From positions 174,626 to 238,625 of the forward strand of contig NZ_MSJP01000053.1 of the NCBI RefSeq assembly GCF_014596525.1: 64,000 nucleotides of DNA. Direction: 5' to 3'. This stretch comes from Streptomyces sp. CBMA291 (lineage in GTDB: Bacteria > Actinomycetota > Actinomycetes > Streptomycetales > Streptomycetaceae). Shown here in pieces: positions 26,961 to 35,876 of the stretch (the first letter of the stretch is position 1; each line of letters starts with the position of its first letter). The notes beneath the pieces are model-generated. The model saw only the letters and a list, made by a program, of their open reading frames with translations, had not been told where the DNA came from and searched no databases. Made by a program: the position numbers and the translations under genes.

Positions 26961-29783
26961 TCAGGCCGACTCGGGGTGGTGGCCCTCGCCGTAGCCGTCC
27001 TCGGGGCACTCGCCGTATCCCGGGCACGGCGGGGTCGGCTCGCCCCGGGTCACCATGACGACGGCCCGAGCCGGACCGCCGGTGACCGGCTCGCCCGAGG
27101 GGTCGTCGCCCGTCACGGTCGCGATGTTGACGACGATGCAGGTCTCCCGGCCTCCGGCGGCCGGGCGGCAGTCGGTGAGCGCGTCGGCCGTGATCACGTA
27201 GCTGCCCCGGCAGGTCGTGGTCTCACCGGGGGTGAGCCTGGTCGCGTCGCAGGTCACCGTGGAGACGCGGTCGTCGGAGACGCTGATGTCGGTCAGGAGC
27301 GTGTCACCGGTGTTGGTGACCGTGTAGGCGTAGTCGACGCGGTCGCCGACCTCGAACGGGCCTTGCGTCACCACCCGCTTGGACAGCGCCAGGGACGACT
27401 CGGCCGGCGGCGGGACGATGACGGGGACGTCGGTGGCGCACCGCCCGGCGGCGACGCACCTGCCCTCCGTGCCGGGCGTCACCGTGTTGCGCAGCCGCCG
27501 GTCGCCGGTGTCGGGGTCGTTCACGGTGACGCTGTACGTGATCGTGGTCTGGGCGCCCGCGGCGAGCGGACCCGACCAGTCGAGCCGGGTGCCGGTGACG
27601 ACGGCTCCGCCGGTGGCGTCGCCGTTGTAGGTGGCGTCGTCCAGCACGTCGGAGAGGTCGTCACTGAACGAGGCGGGGTCGGCGGCGGTGTACGGGAGGT
27701 CGCCGGTGTTGGTCACGGTGACGGTGTACGTCACCGTCGTCCCCGGCCGTGCCTCGGCGGGGGTGGCGGTCTTCGCCACGGTGAACTGGCGGACCTGGAC
27801 GGGGGTCGTGGTGGAGCAGCCGTCGTCGGTGACGCAGCTGCCGCGCGGACCGGGCACCACGGTGTTGGCGAGTTCCGTCCCGGACGGGACGGCGGAGTGG
27901 ACCGTGAGGGAGTAGGTGAGCGTCACCGTGGCGCCGACGGGCAGGTCCAGGTCCCAGACGAGGGAGGTGCCCTGGAGGGTGCCGCCGTGGTCGGCGTCCC
28001 CGTTGTAGTCGGCCCAGGTCAGGTCTCCGGCGAGGGAGTCCTCCAGATGGGCGGGCGGGGCGTGCGGGGTGGCGGTGCCGCCGAAGTCGACCGCTCCGGT
28101 GTTGGTGACCGTCACGGTGTAGCGCAGGACGTCGCCGGGGGACGCGACGGTGGGGTCCACGCCCTTCTCGACGACGAAGGCGGCGACGGGCACCGACGAG
28201 GTGCAGTCGGCGGCGCTGACGCAGCTTCCGGTGGCGCCGGGGGTGACGGCGTTGCGCAGGACGTGGTCGCCCTGGTCGGGGCCGTTGACGGTGACCGTGT
28301 AGGTCACCGTGTGGGACTCGCCGACGGCCAGGGGGCCGGACCAGGTGACGCTGTCGTCGACGAGCTGGGCGCCGCCGGTCAGCGAGGCAGGGTCGACCTT
28401 GGCGTCGTCGGTGACATCGCTCAGGTCGTCGGTGAAGGAGGCGGGGCCTTCGGCGGTGTAGTCCACGGTTCCGGTGTTGGTCACGGTGACCGTGTACGTG
28501 ACGCTGTCGCCGGAGCCGACGAAGCCGTCGGGCGCGACGGAGGCGCTCTTGGCGACGGTGAAGGACGGCTCGGCCTGCCCCGCGGGACAGGCGGTGGAGT
28601 CGGCGGAGTTGTTGCCGGGGACGAGGTCGGCCTCGTTGCCGGTGACCCTGGCGGTGTCGCTGATCGCGTCGGTGGTGCAGTCGGTGCCGGGGGTGGCCGG
28701 TGCGGTGCCGGTGATGGTGATCACGGGGGCGTCGGCGCCGTCGGCGAGCGGACCGCCGGTGCACTGGACGAGGCTCTGGCCGTTGTCCGTGGTGACGGCG
28801 CAGCCGTCGGTGCCGGTCTGGGGGTTGCCCAGGTTCGCCGGGAGGGTGTCCGTGACGATGTAGCCGGAGGAGTCGCCGGGGCCGTAGTTGTGGATCCGCA
28901 GGGTGTACGTGAGGGTGTCGCCCGGCGACCAGGTCGTCGGGCCGTCCTTGACGATGCCGAGGTCGGCGGGTTCGCCGGGGACGGAGGCGCCGTCGTTCTG
29001 ATTGTTCGCCGGGCCCCTGGTGGAGGAGAGGATGGTGACCGAGGGGGCGCCGGACGTCGGGTTGTTGATGTGGAGCTGGTAGACGGTGCCGGTGACGTTG
29101 TTGGAGATGCCGATGTTGCCGTTGCCGTAGACCCACTGGGCCCCGTAGGGGTTGGCGGGGAGGCCCGGGAGGGGGATCACGAGGACGGCGCCGTCGTCGG
29201 GGTCGATGCGGTAGAGCTGGTGGCCCTCGCCGTACACGCCCCAGATGTAGCCGTCCTTCCAGACGATGTCGGAGACGTTCGGCACGTTGGCCGAGAGCGC
29301 GATCCGGGTCGAGGTCCTGGTCGTGACGTCGACCGCGTAGAGGCTGTTGTCGGAGGTGGACTGGCGGACGTAGAGGATGTCGGCGGTGGGGCCTTCTCCG
29401 AAGGTGCCCTGGTTGTAGCTGAAGGTGCCGCTGGAGGGCAGTCCGACCTGGCCGAGGTTGGTGGCGACGCCGCCCTGGCCGATCCGGGCCAGACCGTCGT
29501 TGTTGTTGATGGCGTAGAGGTAGCGGTCCAGGGTGTGGAAGCCCATGGCGTTGTAGCCGAAGGTGGCCGCGCCCTCCCTGACGAAGGTGATCTGGCCGGT
29601 GCCCTGGACGGCCTCGTAGAGGGTGGTCGGCTCGCCGGGTGCCGGCCCCTGGGCCACGAAGACGAGGCCGGGGCCCTCGGGGAAGGGGTCGCCGGGCGCG
29701 GCGAGCGCCTGGTGCTGTCCCGGCAGCATCAAACCCGCGGTCAAGCCCGCGATTCCCGCTAGCCCCCACAATCGGCGCAGCAT
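26961..29783 (-). CDS. Large secreted DUF11 repeat protein with N-terminal propeller-like domain
   Basis: This 940-residue protein has a Sec signal peptide (about 1-29, LWGLAGIAGLTAGLMLPG then ALAAPGD). An N-terminal beta-rich domain (about 30-290, containing YAINNNDGLARIG; similar to DUF6923) is followed by five or so DUF11-type Ig-like repeats, each with SYTVTVTNTG-like strands (e.g. VTYTVTVTNTGTVDYTAEGP). The tail ends CPGYGECPEDGYGEGHHPESA. There is no LPxTG sortase signal or terminal membrane helix, so it is probably released or held non-covalently. Function unknown; DUF11 proteins are often surface or matrix proteins. ATG 29783 has AAGGAG upstream. It is monocistronic. Confidence 0.85.
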   Translation of the reverse strand: MLRRLWGLAGIAGLTAGLMLPGQHQALAAPGDPFPEGPGLVFVAQGPAPGEPTTLYEAVQGTGQITFVREGAATFGYNAMGFHTLDRYLYAINNNDGLARIGQGGVATNLGQVGLPSSGTFSYNQGTFGEGPTADILYVRQSTSDNSLYAVDVTTRTSTRIALSANVPNVSDIVWKDGYIWGVYGEGHQLYRIDPDDGAVLVIPLPGLPANPYGAQWVYGNGNIGISNNVTGTVYQLHINNPTSGAPSVTILSSTRGPANNQNDGASVPGEPADLGIVKDGPTTWSPGDTLTYTLRIHNYGPGDSSGYIVTDTLPANLGNPQTGTDGCAVTTDNGQSLVQCTGGPLADGADAPVITITGTAPATPGTDCTTDAISDTARVTGNEADLVPGNNSADSTACPAGQAEPSFTVAKSASVAPDGFVGSGDSVTYTVTVTNTGTVDYTAEGPASFTDDLSDVTDDAKVDPASLTGGAQLVDDSVTWSGPLAVGESHTVTYTVTVNGPDQGDHVLRNAVTPGATGSCVSAADCTSSVPVAAFVVEKGVDPTVASPGDVLRYTVTVTNTGAVDFGGTATPHAPPAHLEDSLAGDLTWADYNGDADHGGTLQGTSLVWDLDLPVGATVTLTYSLTVHSAVPSGTELANTVVPGPRGSCVTDDGCSTTTPVQVRQFTVAKTATPAEARPGTTVTYTVTVTNTGDLPYTAADPASFSDDLSDVLDDATYNGDATGGAVVTGTRLDWSGPLAAGAQTTITYSVTVNDPDTGDRRLRNTVTPGTEGRCVAAGRCATDVPVIVPPPAESSLALSKRVVTQGPFEVGDRVDYAYTVTNTGDTLLTDISVSDDRVSTVTCDATRLTPGETTTCRGSYVITADALTDCRPAAGGRETCIVVNIATVTGDDPSGEPVTGGPARAVVMVTRGEPTPPCPGYGECPEDGYGEGHHPESA

Positions 29784-30005
29784 CCAGCCTCGCTCCTTCT
29801 GTATCGACGGGGGCGCCCGGGACGACGATGACCAGGGCGCCAAAGGTAAGGAAAACCTCAAAACGCCCGTCGGTGCGCCCGTCGGGGTCCGCTCACACCG
29901 GCACTCCACACGCATGAGTGGACCGCCATCGACCATTCGCCCACCCCTCCCCCGAACGGCCGCCGCACCCTTGCCGCCTTCCTCCCATAGACGGACAATC
30001 AGGTC

Positions 30006-30362
30006 ATGTTCATCGGCGCGCACGTGATCTTCTACACCCGCGACGCGGAGGCGGACCGGACCTTCCTCAAGGACGTCCTCGGGTTCGCGCACGTGGACGC
30101 GGGGGACGGCTGGCTGGTCTTCCGACTGCCGCCCGCCGAAGCCGCCGTCCACCCCACCACGCTCGAACCCCGGCAGGAGGTCTATCTCATGTGCGAGGAC
30201 CTCGGCCGGACGCTGACCGCCCTGGAGGACCGGGGCGCCGAGATCTCACGCGCCGTCACCGAGCAGCCCTGGGGGCTGCTCGCCGCCGTACGGCTGCCCA
30301 GCGGAACCGAACTCCCCTTGTACGAACCGCGCCACCCCACCGCACTCGGACTTTCACCCTGA
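30006..30362 (+). CDS. VOC-family (glyoxalase/bleomycin-resistance fold) protein
   Basis: This 118-residue protein has a single VOC module of paired beta-alpha-beta-beta-beta units, beginning MFIGAHVIFYTRDAEADRTFLKDVLG and ending with GTELPLYEPRHP. A candidate metal ligand set is His at 6 and Glu in QEVYLM and LPLYEP. The substrate is unknown; family members include lyases, dioxygenases and drug-binding proteins. The ATG at 30006 has only a weak Shine-Dalgarno (CAGGT). It lies 50 nt upstream of murA on the same strand, but the intervening dyad suggests murA has its own promoter. Confidence 0.8.
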   Translation: MFIGAHVIFYTRDAEADRTFLKDVLGFAHVDAGDGWLVFRLPPAEAAVHPTTLEPRQEVYLMCEDLGRTLTALEDRGAEISRAVTEQPWGLLAAVRLPSGTELPLYEPRHPTALGLSP

Positions 30363-30385
30363 TGGCCTACCCCAACGCGAACCCC

Positions 30386-30404
30386 ATCTCATATCTGAGA
30401 TAAC
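30386..30404 (+). promoter_or_regulatory. Inverted repeat ATCTC-N6-GAGATAAC immediately upstream of murA
   Basis: ATCTCA (30386-30391) and TGAGAT (30396-30401) form a perfect dyad with a 4-bp centre. The extended pattern ATCTC-N6-GAGATAAC is identical in layout to the site upstream of acnA. It ends 9 nt before the murA ATG, so a bound protein would block the promoter or ribosome access. Confidence 0.55.
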
Positions 30405-30412
30405 GTGAAGCC

Positions 30413-31942
30413 ATGGCAGACGACTACCTCGTACGCATCGGCAAGCTCATCCGTGACGCGCGTCAGCACCGCGGCTGGACCCAGACGCAGCTCGCCGAAG
30501 CCCTGGCCACCAGCCAGAGCGCCGTCAACCGGATCGAGCGCGGCAACCAGAACATCAGCCTTGAGATGATCGCCCGGATCGGCGAGGCCCTCGACAGCGA
30601 GATCGTGTCCCTGGGGTACTCGGGCCCCATGCACCTGCGGGTCGTGGGCCGCCGCCGCCTCTCCGGCGCCATCGACGTCAAGACCAGCAAGAACGCCTGC
30701 GTCGCCCTGCTCTGCGCCTCCCTCCTCAACAAGGGCCGCACCGTCCTGCGCCGGGTCGCCCGCATCGAGGAGGTCTTCCGCCTCCTGGAGGTCCTCAACT
30801 CCATCGGGGTGCGCACCCGCTGGATCAACGACGGCGTCGACCTGGAGATCGTGCCCCCGGCCGAACTCGACATGGACTCGATCGACTCCGAGGCCGCGAT
30901 CCGCACCCGCTCGATCATCATGTTCCTCGGCCCGCTGCTGCACCGCATGGACCGCTTCAAGCTGCCGTACGCCGGAGGCTGCGACCTCGGTACGCGCACC
31001 ATCGAGCCGCACATGATCGCGCTGCGCCGCTTCGGTCTCGAAGTCACCGCGACCGAGGGCATCTACCACGCCCAGGTCGAGCGCTCCGTCTCCCCCGACC
31101 GCCCGATCGTGCTGACCGAGCGCGGGGACACCGTCACCGAGAACGCCCTGCTGGCCGCCGCCCGCCACGACGGCGTGACCGTCATCCGCAACGCCTCCTC
31201 CAACTACATGGTCCAGGACCTGTGCTTCTTCCTGGAGGCGCTCGGCGTACGGGTGGACGGCATCGGCACCACCACGCTGACCGTGCACGGCGTGCCCCGG
31301 ATCGACGTGGACGTCGACTACTCCCCCTCCGAGGACCCGGTCGAGGCGATGAGCCTGGTCGCCGCCGCCGTCGTCACCGAGTCGGAGCTGACGATCCGCC
31401 GGGTCCCCATCGAGTTCATGGAGATCGAGCTGGCCGTCCTGGAGGAGATGGGCCTCGACCACGACCGCTCGCCCGAGTACCCCGCCGACAACGGCCGCAC
31501 GCGCCTGGTCGACCTGACGGTCCGCCCCTCCAAGCTGGAGGCGCCGATCGACAAGATCCACCCGATGCCGTTCCCCGGCCTGAACATCGACAACGTGCCC
31601 TTCTTCGCGGCCATCGCGGCCACCGCGCAGGGCAAGACCCTCATCCACGACTGGGTCTACGACAACCGCGCCATCTACCTCACCGACCTCAACCGCCTCG
31701 GCGGCCGCCTCCAGCTCCTGGACCCCCACCGCGTCCTGGTCGAGGGCCCCACCCGCTGGCGCGCCGCCGAGATGATGTGCCCCCCGGCCCTGCGCCCGGC
31801 GGTCGTCGTCCTCCTCGCCATGATGGCGGCCGAGGGCACCTCGGTGCTGCGCAACGTGTACGTCATCAACCGGGGGTACGAGGACCTGGCGGAGCGGCTG
31901 AACTCGATCGGTGCGCAGATCGAGATCTTCCGGGACATCTAG
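30413..31942 (+). CDS. murA: UDP-GlcNAc 1-carboxyvinyltransferase paralogue with N-terminal Xre-type HTH
   Basis: This 509-residue protein fuses an N-terminal Cro/C1-type helix-turn-helix (about 8-62, LIRDARQHRGWTQTQLAEAL and SAVNRIERGNQNIS) to a MurA/EPSP-synthase fold. The MurA active-site Lys-Asn (TSKNAC) and the fosfomycin-target Cys (AGGCDLGTRTIEP) are present, so the enzyme is likely active in the first committed step of peptidoglycan synthesis (PEP + UDP-GlcNAc). The HTH could bind DNA or mediate protein contacts. It matches the second MurA of S. coelicolor (SCO5998). A strong terminator follows. The dyad at 30386-30404 suggests regulation, possibly autoregulation. Confidence 0.88.
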   Translation: MADDYLVRIGKLIRDARQHRGWTQTQLAEALATSQSAVNRIERGNQNISLEMIARIGEALDSEIVSLGYSGPMHLRVVGRRRLSGAIDVKTSKNACVALLCASLLNKGRTVLRRVARIEEVFRLLEVLNSIGVRTRWINDGVDLEIVPPAELDMDSIDSEAAIRTRSIIMFLGPLLHRMDRFKLPYAGGCDLGTRTIEPHMIALRRFGLEVTATEGIYHAQVERSVSPDRPIVLTERGDTVTENALLAAARHDGVTVIRNASSNYMVQDLCFFLEALGVRVDGIGTTTLTVHGVPRIDVDVDYSPSEDPVEAMSLVAAAVVTESELTIRRVPIEFMEIELAVLEEMGLDHDRSPEYPADNGRTRLVDLTVRPSKLEAPIDKIHPMPFPGLNIDNVPFFAAIAATAQGKTLIHDWVYDNRAIYLTDLNRLGGRLQLLDPHRVLVEGPTRWRAAEMMCPPALRPAVVVLLAMMAAEGTSVLRNVYVINRGYEDLAERLNSIGAQIEIFRDI

Positions 31943-31954
31943 CGCGCAGATGTC

Positions 31955-32004
31955 ACCGCACCCCCTCCCGGGCCGCCGTCCGGCGGTCCGGGAGGGGGTG
32001 CGGT
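31955..32004. terminator. murA terminator hairpin
   Basis: A 17-bp perfect stem (31955-31971 with 31988-32004) is extended inside by GCCGCC/GGCGGT around loop GTCC, about 22-23 bp in all. It begins 13 nt after the murA stop and faces the convergent PA14-FnIII gene. Confidence 0.92.
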
Positions 32005-32136
32005 CCAGGCGTCGGACCGCGACCTGGGATGTTCATGCGGGATCGAGTGACGCACACACACCGGCACCGGTACGCGGGCACTGTTCCCCGCAGGCGGCGC
32101 CGGAGCCGGTGACGGTCGGCTGCCGGGCTCCGGGGA

Positions 32137-34083
32137 TCACCTGGCCCAGAAGAACTCCTGGTACGCCGTCAGTCCGGTCGAGCCGTAGTGGCCGACGGCC
32201 TCGACCTGGAGGTCGCAGGGGCCCGCGTAGGGGATGCGCTGGGTGATGCGGATGGTCTCGCCCTGGGACTCGTTCCAGCCGCCCACGCAGGAGAAGCTCC
32301 ACCGGTAGGCCTTGATGCCCTTGCCCCGGTCGGCGTCGGCGGGCTTCACGTCGACGATCACGGCGACCCGTACGTCCTGGACGACGGTCAGCTTGGGGGC
32401 GCTCAGCGGGGCGGTGAGGACCGCGCGGTCGCGGACGATCTCGAACGGGGCCGAGGGCGCGCCCTCGGCCCCCTGGTCGTCCAGGGAGACCAGGTAGTAG
32501 GAGGCGCGGCCGACGGGGGCGGTGGTGTCGGCGTAGGCGAGGGGGTACGACTCCTGGGACAGGGTGCCGGTGGTCAGGAGCTTCCAGGGGGTGTGGGCGG
32601 CGGTGCGGCGGTAGAGCCGGTAGCCGGTTGCGGGGCTCGCGTCCGGGTCCGTGAGGTACGGGGCCCGGAACTCGATCGTGTTGGCGAGGTCGCCGGGGGC
32701 GGCGGAGTCCACGGTGGGGGCGGGGACGTCGGCCGGGACCGGGCGGGTCCCCCGCGCCTCCGTCGCCTGCGAGAGGTTGCCGTAGTGGTCGACCGCCTGG
32801 ACGCGGTAGACGGTCTCGGTGCCCGTCTCGGCGGAGTCGTCGTGGTACGAGGTGCCGGTGACGAACACGGGGCCGTCCGGGTCCTGTCCGCCGACGGGCG
32901 CGGCGAACACCTGGTAGCCGGTGGTGTCGGTGGAGACGGAGGCGGTCCAGGTGATCCCGTTGCCCGCCGTGGTGCCCCGCGCGGCGAGCGCGGTGACGGG
33001 CGCGGGCGGGGTCGTGTCGGGGGCGCCGGTGGTGGCGGCGGCGGAGAGCGCGGAGACGTTTCCGGCCGCGTCGATGGCGGCGGTCTTGTAGTACCAGGGG
33101 CGCCGGATGTCGGCGGTGGTGTCGCGGTGGGTGGTGCCGGTCAGGTTGTCGGCGGCCTTGGTCCAGGGTCCGGCCGGGTTGTCGGCGCGCAGCACCCGGT
33201 AGCGGTTGGCCCCGGCCACCGGCTGCCAGGCGACGGTGACCGCTCCCGTGCTCACGGTGGCCTTGACGCCGGTCGGGGCGGCGGGCGCGGTCCGGTCGAC
33301 GGTGACGACGGTGAAGTCCGCGCTGCCGGGCGACTCGTTGCCCGCGCGGTCGGCGGCGCGCAGCTCGTAGAGGAAGGTCTGCCCGGTGGGGGGCGGGGTG
33401 TCGGTGGCGGTGGCGCCGGTGGTGACGAGCAGCGGGCGGGCGGGGAACGCCTGGCCGGACAGGCGCCGGTAGACGCGGTAGCCCGCGAGGTCCATCTCCT
33501 TGTTCCGGGCCCAGGCCAGCTTGACCCGGCCGGTGGCGCGGTCGTGGGCGACGGTGACGGAGGCCGGGGTGAGCGGCTTGACCTTGTCGACGGCGGCGGC
33601 GGTGCGGGGCGCGTAGGCGAAGGCGATGTCGGCGGTGCCGGTCCAGTTCGCGAAGTCGACCCGCAGGGTGTGGCGGCCCTTGGGGACGGTGAGGTTGACG
33701 GTGCCCTTGCGGGCGGTGGCCAGGTCGCTCCAGACGTTGTACTTGCGGACGCCGTCGAGGTAGACGCGGGCGCCGTCGCGGCCCTGGACCGTGAACGTGA
33801 AGGGGCCGCCGGAGCCGAAGTCGCGGGTGAGGGTCCAGCGGACGCCGAAGCGGTCGCGGGGCAGCCCGGGGGCCGGGGCGCCGGTCCAGTGCTCGTTGAT
33901 CGCGCTGTCGCAGTCGGTCCGCTTGGGGGTGCCGGTGAGCGTGGTGTTGGCGAAGAACTCCCGCTTGAAGAGCGGGGAGGCACAGCTCACCGCGGCGGAG
34001 GCGGTGGGAGCGGTGGCGAGGAGCCCACCGGCGGCGGCGAGGACCAGGGTGGCGGCCACCGAGGTCTGTCGGACGGTTCTCAT
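32137..34083 (-). CDS. Secreted PA14 / fibronectin type III multidomain protein
   Basis: This 648-residue protein has a Sec signal (1-30, SVAATLVLAAAGGLLATAPTA then SASA). A PA14-like beta-barrel follows (about 35-160, REFFANTTLTG, FTVQGRDGARVYLDG, GRHTLRVDFANW). Four to five FnIII domains then span to about 560 (AGYRVYRRL, NRYRVLRAD, TGYQVFAAP, TGYRLYRRT are their C-strands). A last beta-domain ends EFFWAR. No catalytic domain is visible, so a carbohydrate- or matrix-binding surface role is inferred. ATG 34083 has AAGGA upstream. It is monocistronic, divergent to nothing and convergent with murA. Confidence 0.85.
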   Translation of the reverse strand: MRTVRQTSVAATLVLAAAGGLLATAPTASAAVSCASPLFKREFFANTTLTGTPKRTDCDSAINEHWTGAPAPGLPRDRFGVRWTLTRDFGSGGPFTFTVQGRDGARVYLDGVRKYNVWSDLATARKGTVNLTVPKGRHTLRVDFANWTGTADIAFAYAPRTAAAVDKVKPLTPASVTVAHDRATGRVKLAWARNKEMDLAGYRVYRRLSGQAFPARPLLVTTGATATDTPPPTGQTFLYELRAADRAGNESPGSADFTVVTVDRTAPAAPTGVKATVSTGAVTVAWQPVAGANRYRVLRADNPAGPWTKAADNLTGTTHRDTTADIRRPWYYKTAAIDAAGNVSALSAAATTGAPDTTPPAPVTALAARGTTAGNGITWTASVSTDTTGYQVFAAPVGGQDPDGPVFVTGTSYHDDSAETGTETVYRVQAVDHYGNLSQATEARGTRPVPADVPAPTVDSAAPGDLANTIEFRAPYLTDPDASPATGYRLYRRTAAHTPWKLLTTGTLSQESYPLAYADTTAPVGRASYYLVSLDDQGAEGAPSAPFEIVRDRAVLTAPLSAPKLTVVQDVRVAVIVDVKPADADRGKGIKAYRWSFSCVGGWNESQGETIRITQRIPYAGPCDLQVEAVGHYGSTGLTAYQEFFWAR

Positions 34084-34235
34084 GCGTTCCTTCGATCGTG
34101 ATCCTGCGGGTGTCGGGAGGCGACACGCGTGATCTAGACCTTCGGGAACGGATCATGGTTGTACGGGGCTTCGACGGGTTTTCACCCGTCGTCGGCGGGG
34201 CCCGTCGGCGGCGGGCCCGGAGCGGCCCGGAGGGG

Positions 34236-35792
34236 TCACCCGCCGAGGGGCGGGCCGCCCTTGAGCCGTGCGAGGTCGGCGGGGCGGACCCGGATGACCA
34301 GGACGGCGATCAGGAAGGCGACGGCGGCGAAGAGGGCCGCCACGACGAAGCCCGCCGAGACGCCCGAGGTGAGGACCTGGTGGCCCCAGGGCGGGGGCAG
34401 CAGGCCCGTCCTGGCGAACCGGGCCTTCTCGGCGGGGTCCGCCTGGGCGAGGAAGGCGGGGAGCTGCCGGCCGGCCTCGTCGCGGCTGGCCGTGCCGAAG
34501 ACGGTGACCAGGATGGACAGGCCCAGGGAGCCGCCGATCTGCTGCATCGTGTTGAGGAGGCCGGAGCCCGCGCCCGCCTCCCTGGGGGCGATCCCGGCGA
34601 GCGCGGTCAGGGTCAGCGAGACGAACAGCATGCCCATGCCCGCGCTGAGGACCAGCATCGGGCCGAGGATGCCGCCCGGATAGGTGGAGTGCACGTCGAC
34701 CTGGGTCAGCCAGGACAGGCCCGCCGCCAGACAGACGGAGCCGAGCATCATGAAGGGTTTCGGTCCGAAGCGGGGCATCAGCCGGGCGGTGATCCCGGCG
34801 AGGACCGGGATCACCGCGCTGACCGGCAGGAAGGCGAGACCGGCTCGGAGCGGGCTGAAGCCGAGGACGGTCTGCACGAAGAGCGTGAGGAAGAAGAACA
34901 TGCCGAAGATGGCCGCCGCGAGGCAGAGCATGATGCCGTAGGTGCCCGCCCTGTTGCGGTCGGCGAGCAGGTGGAGCGGGGTGATGGGCTGCCGGGAGCG
35001 GCGCTCCACCAGGACGAAGCAGGACAGGAGGACGAGCGCGGCGGCGAAGGAGCCGAGCGTCCAGGAGTCGCCCCAGCCTTCCCGGGCGGCGCGGATGAAC
35101 CCGTAGACCAGGGCCACCATGCCGAGGGTCGCGGTGAGCGCTCCCGCGAGGTCGAAGCGGCCGGGGTGGCGGGCGGACTCCTTGACGTGGCGCGGCGTCA
35201 GGAAGGCGATGAGCAGGGCGATCGGGACGTTCACGAAGAACACCCAGCGCCAGTCGAGCCATTCGACGAGGACCCCGCCGGCCAGCAGACCGATCGCCCC
35301 ACCGGTCGCCGAGACGCCCGAGAAGACGGCGAACGCGCGGTTGCGTTCGGGTCCTTCGTCGAAGGTGGTGGTGATCAGGGAGAGCGCGGTCGGCGAGGCG
35401 ATGGCGCCGCCGACGCCCTGGAGTGCACGGGCGGCGAGGAGGTGCCAGGAGGACTGGGAGAGCCCGCCGAGCAGCGAGGCGAGTCCGAAGAGCAGGACGC
35501 CGAAGACGAAGACCCGGCGGCGGCCGAGGATGTCGCCGGTGCGCCCGCCGAGGAGGAGCAGTCCGCCGAAGGTGAGGGTGTAGGCGTTGACGACCCAGGA
35601 GAGGTTGGTGGTGGAGAAGCCCAGGGCGGTCTGGATGTGCGGGAGCGCGATGTTCACGATGGTGATGTCGAGGACCACCATCAGCTGGCAGGAGGCGATG
35701 ACGAACAGCGCGATGCCCTTGCCGTCCTCCCCGCCGCGCCGGTGGGCGGTGGCCGCCTTCTTCGGCTGGGGGTGCTGGTCATCGCTGGTCAT
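34236..35792 (-). CDS. MFS drug exporter, DHA2 family (14 helices)
   Basis: This 518-residue protein has about 14 membrane helices. The first helix region (FVIASCQLMVVLDITIVNIALPHIQ) is the DHA2/EmrB-QacA signature, GGRTGDILGRRRVF is motif A, and GPERNRAFAVFSGVSATGGAIGLLAGG is motif C of drug:H+ antiporters. Both termini are charged and cytoplasmic. The substrate is unknown, probably a hydrophobic drug or a self-made metabolite. The Shine-Dalgarno is weak; ATG 35792 is used because it is the first start before helix 1. No regulator gene is adjacent; the RidA gene ends 84 nt upstream on the same strand. Confidence 0.88.
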   Translation of the reverse strand: MTSDDQHPQPKKAATAHRRGGEDGKGIALFVIASCQLMVVLDITIVNIALPHIQTALGFSTTNLSWVVNAYTLTFGGLLLLGGRTGDILGRRRVFVFGVLLFGLASLLGGLSQSSWHLLAARALQGVGGAIASPTALSLITTTFDEGPERNRAFAVFSGVSATGGAIGLLAGGVLVEWLDWRWVFFVNVPIALLIAFLTPRHVKESARHPGRFDLAGALTATLGMVALVYGFIRAAREGWGDSWTLGSFAAALVLLSCFVLVERRSRQPITPLHLLADRNRAGTYGIMLCLAAAIFGMFFFLTLFVQTVLGFSPLRAGLAFLPVSAVIPVLAGITARLMPRFGPKPFMMLGSVCLAAGLSWLTQVDVHSTYPGGILGPMLVLSAGMGMLFVSLTLTALAGIAPREAGAGSGLLNTMQQIGGSLGLSILVTVFGTASRDEAGRQLPAFLAQADPAEKARFARTGLLPPPWGHQVLTSGVSAGFVVAALFAAVAFLIAVLVIRVRPADLARLKGGPPLGG

Positions 35793-35876
35793 GGCGGGTC
35801 GCGCCCTCGGGAGGGGGCGTGGGCCGGTCGGTCCACCTCTCGACCCTAAGCCCGGCCCGTACGGCGGACCAGTCGA

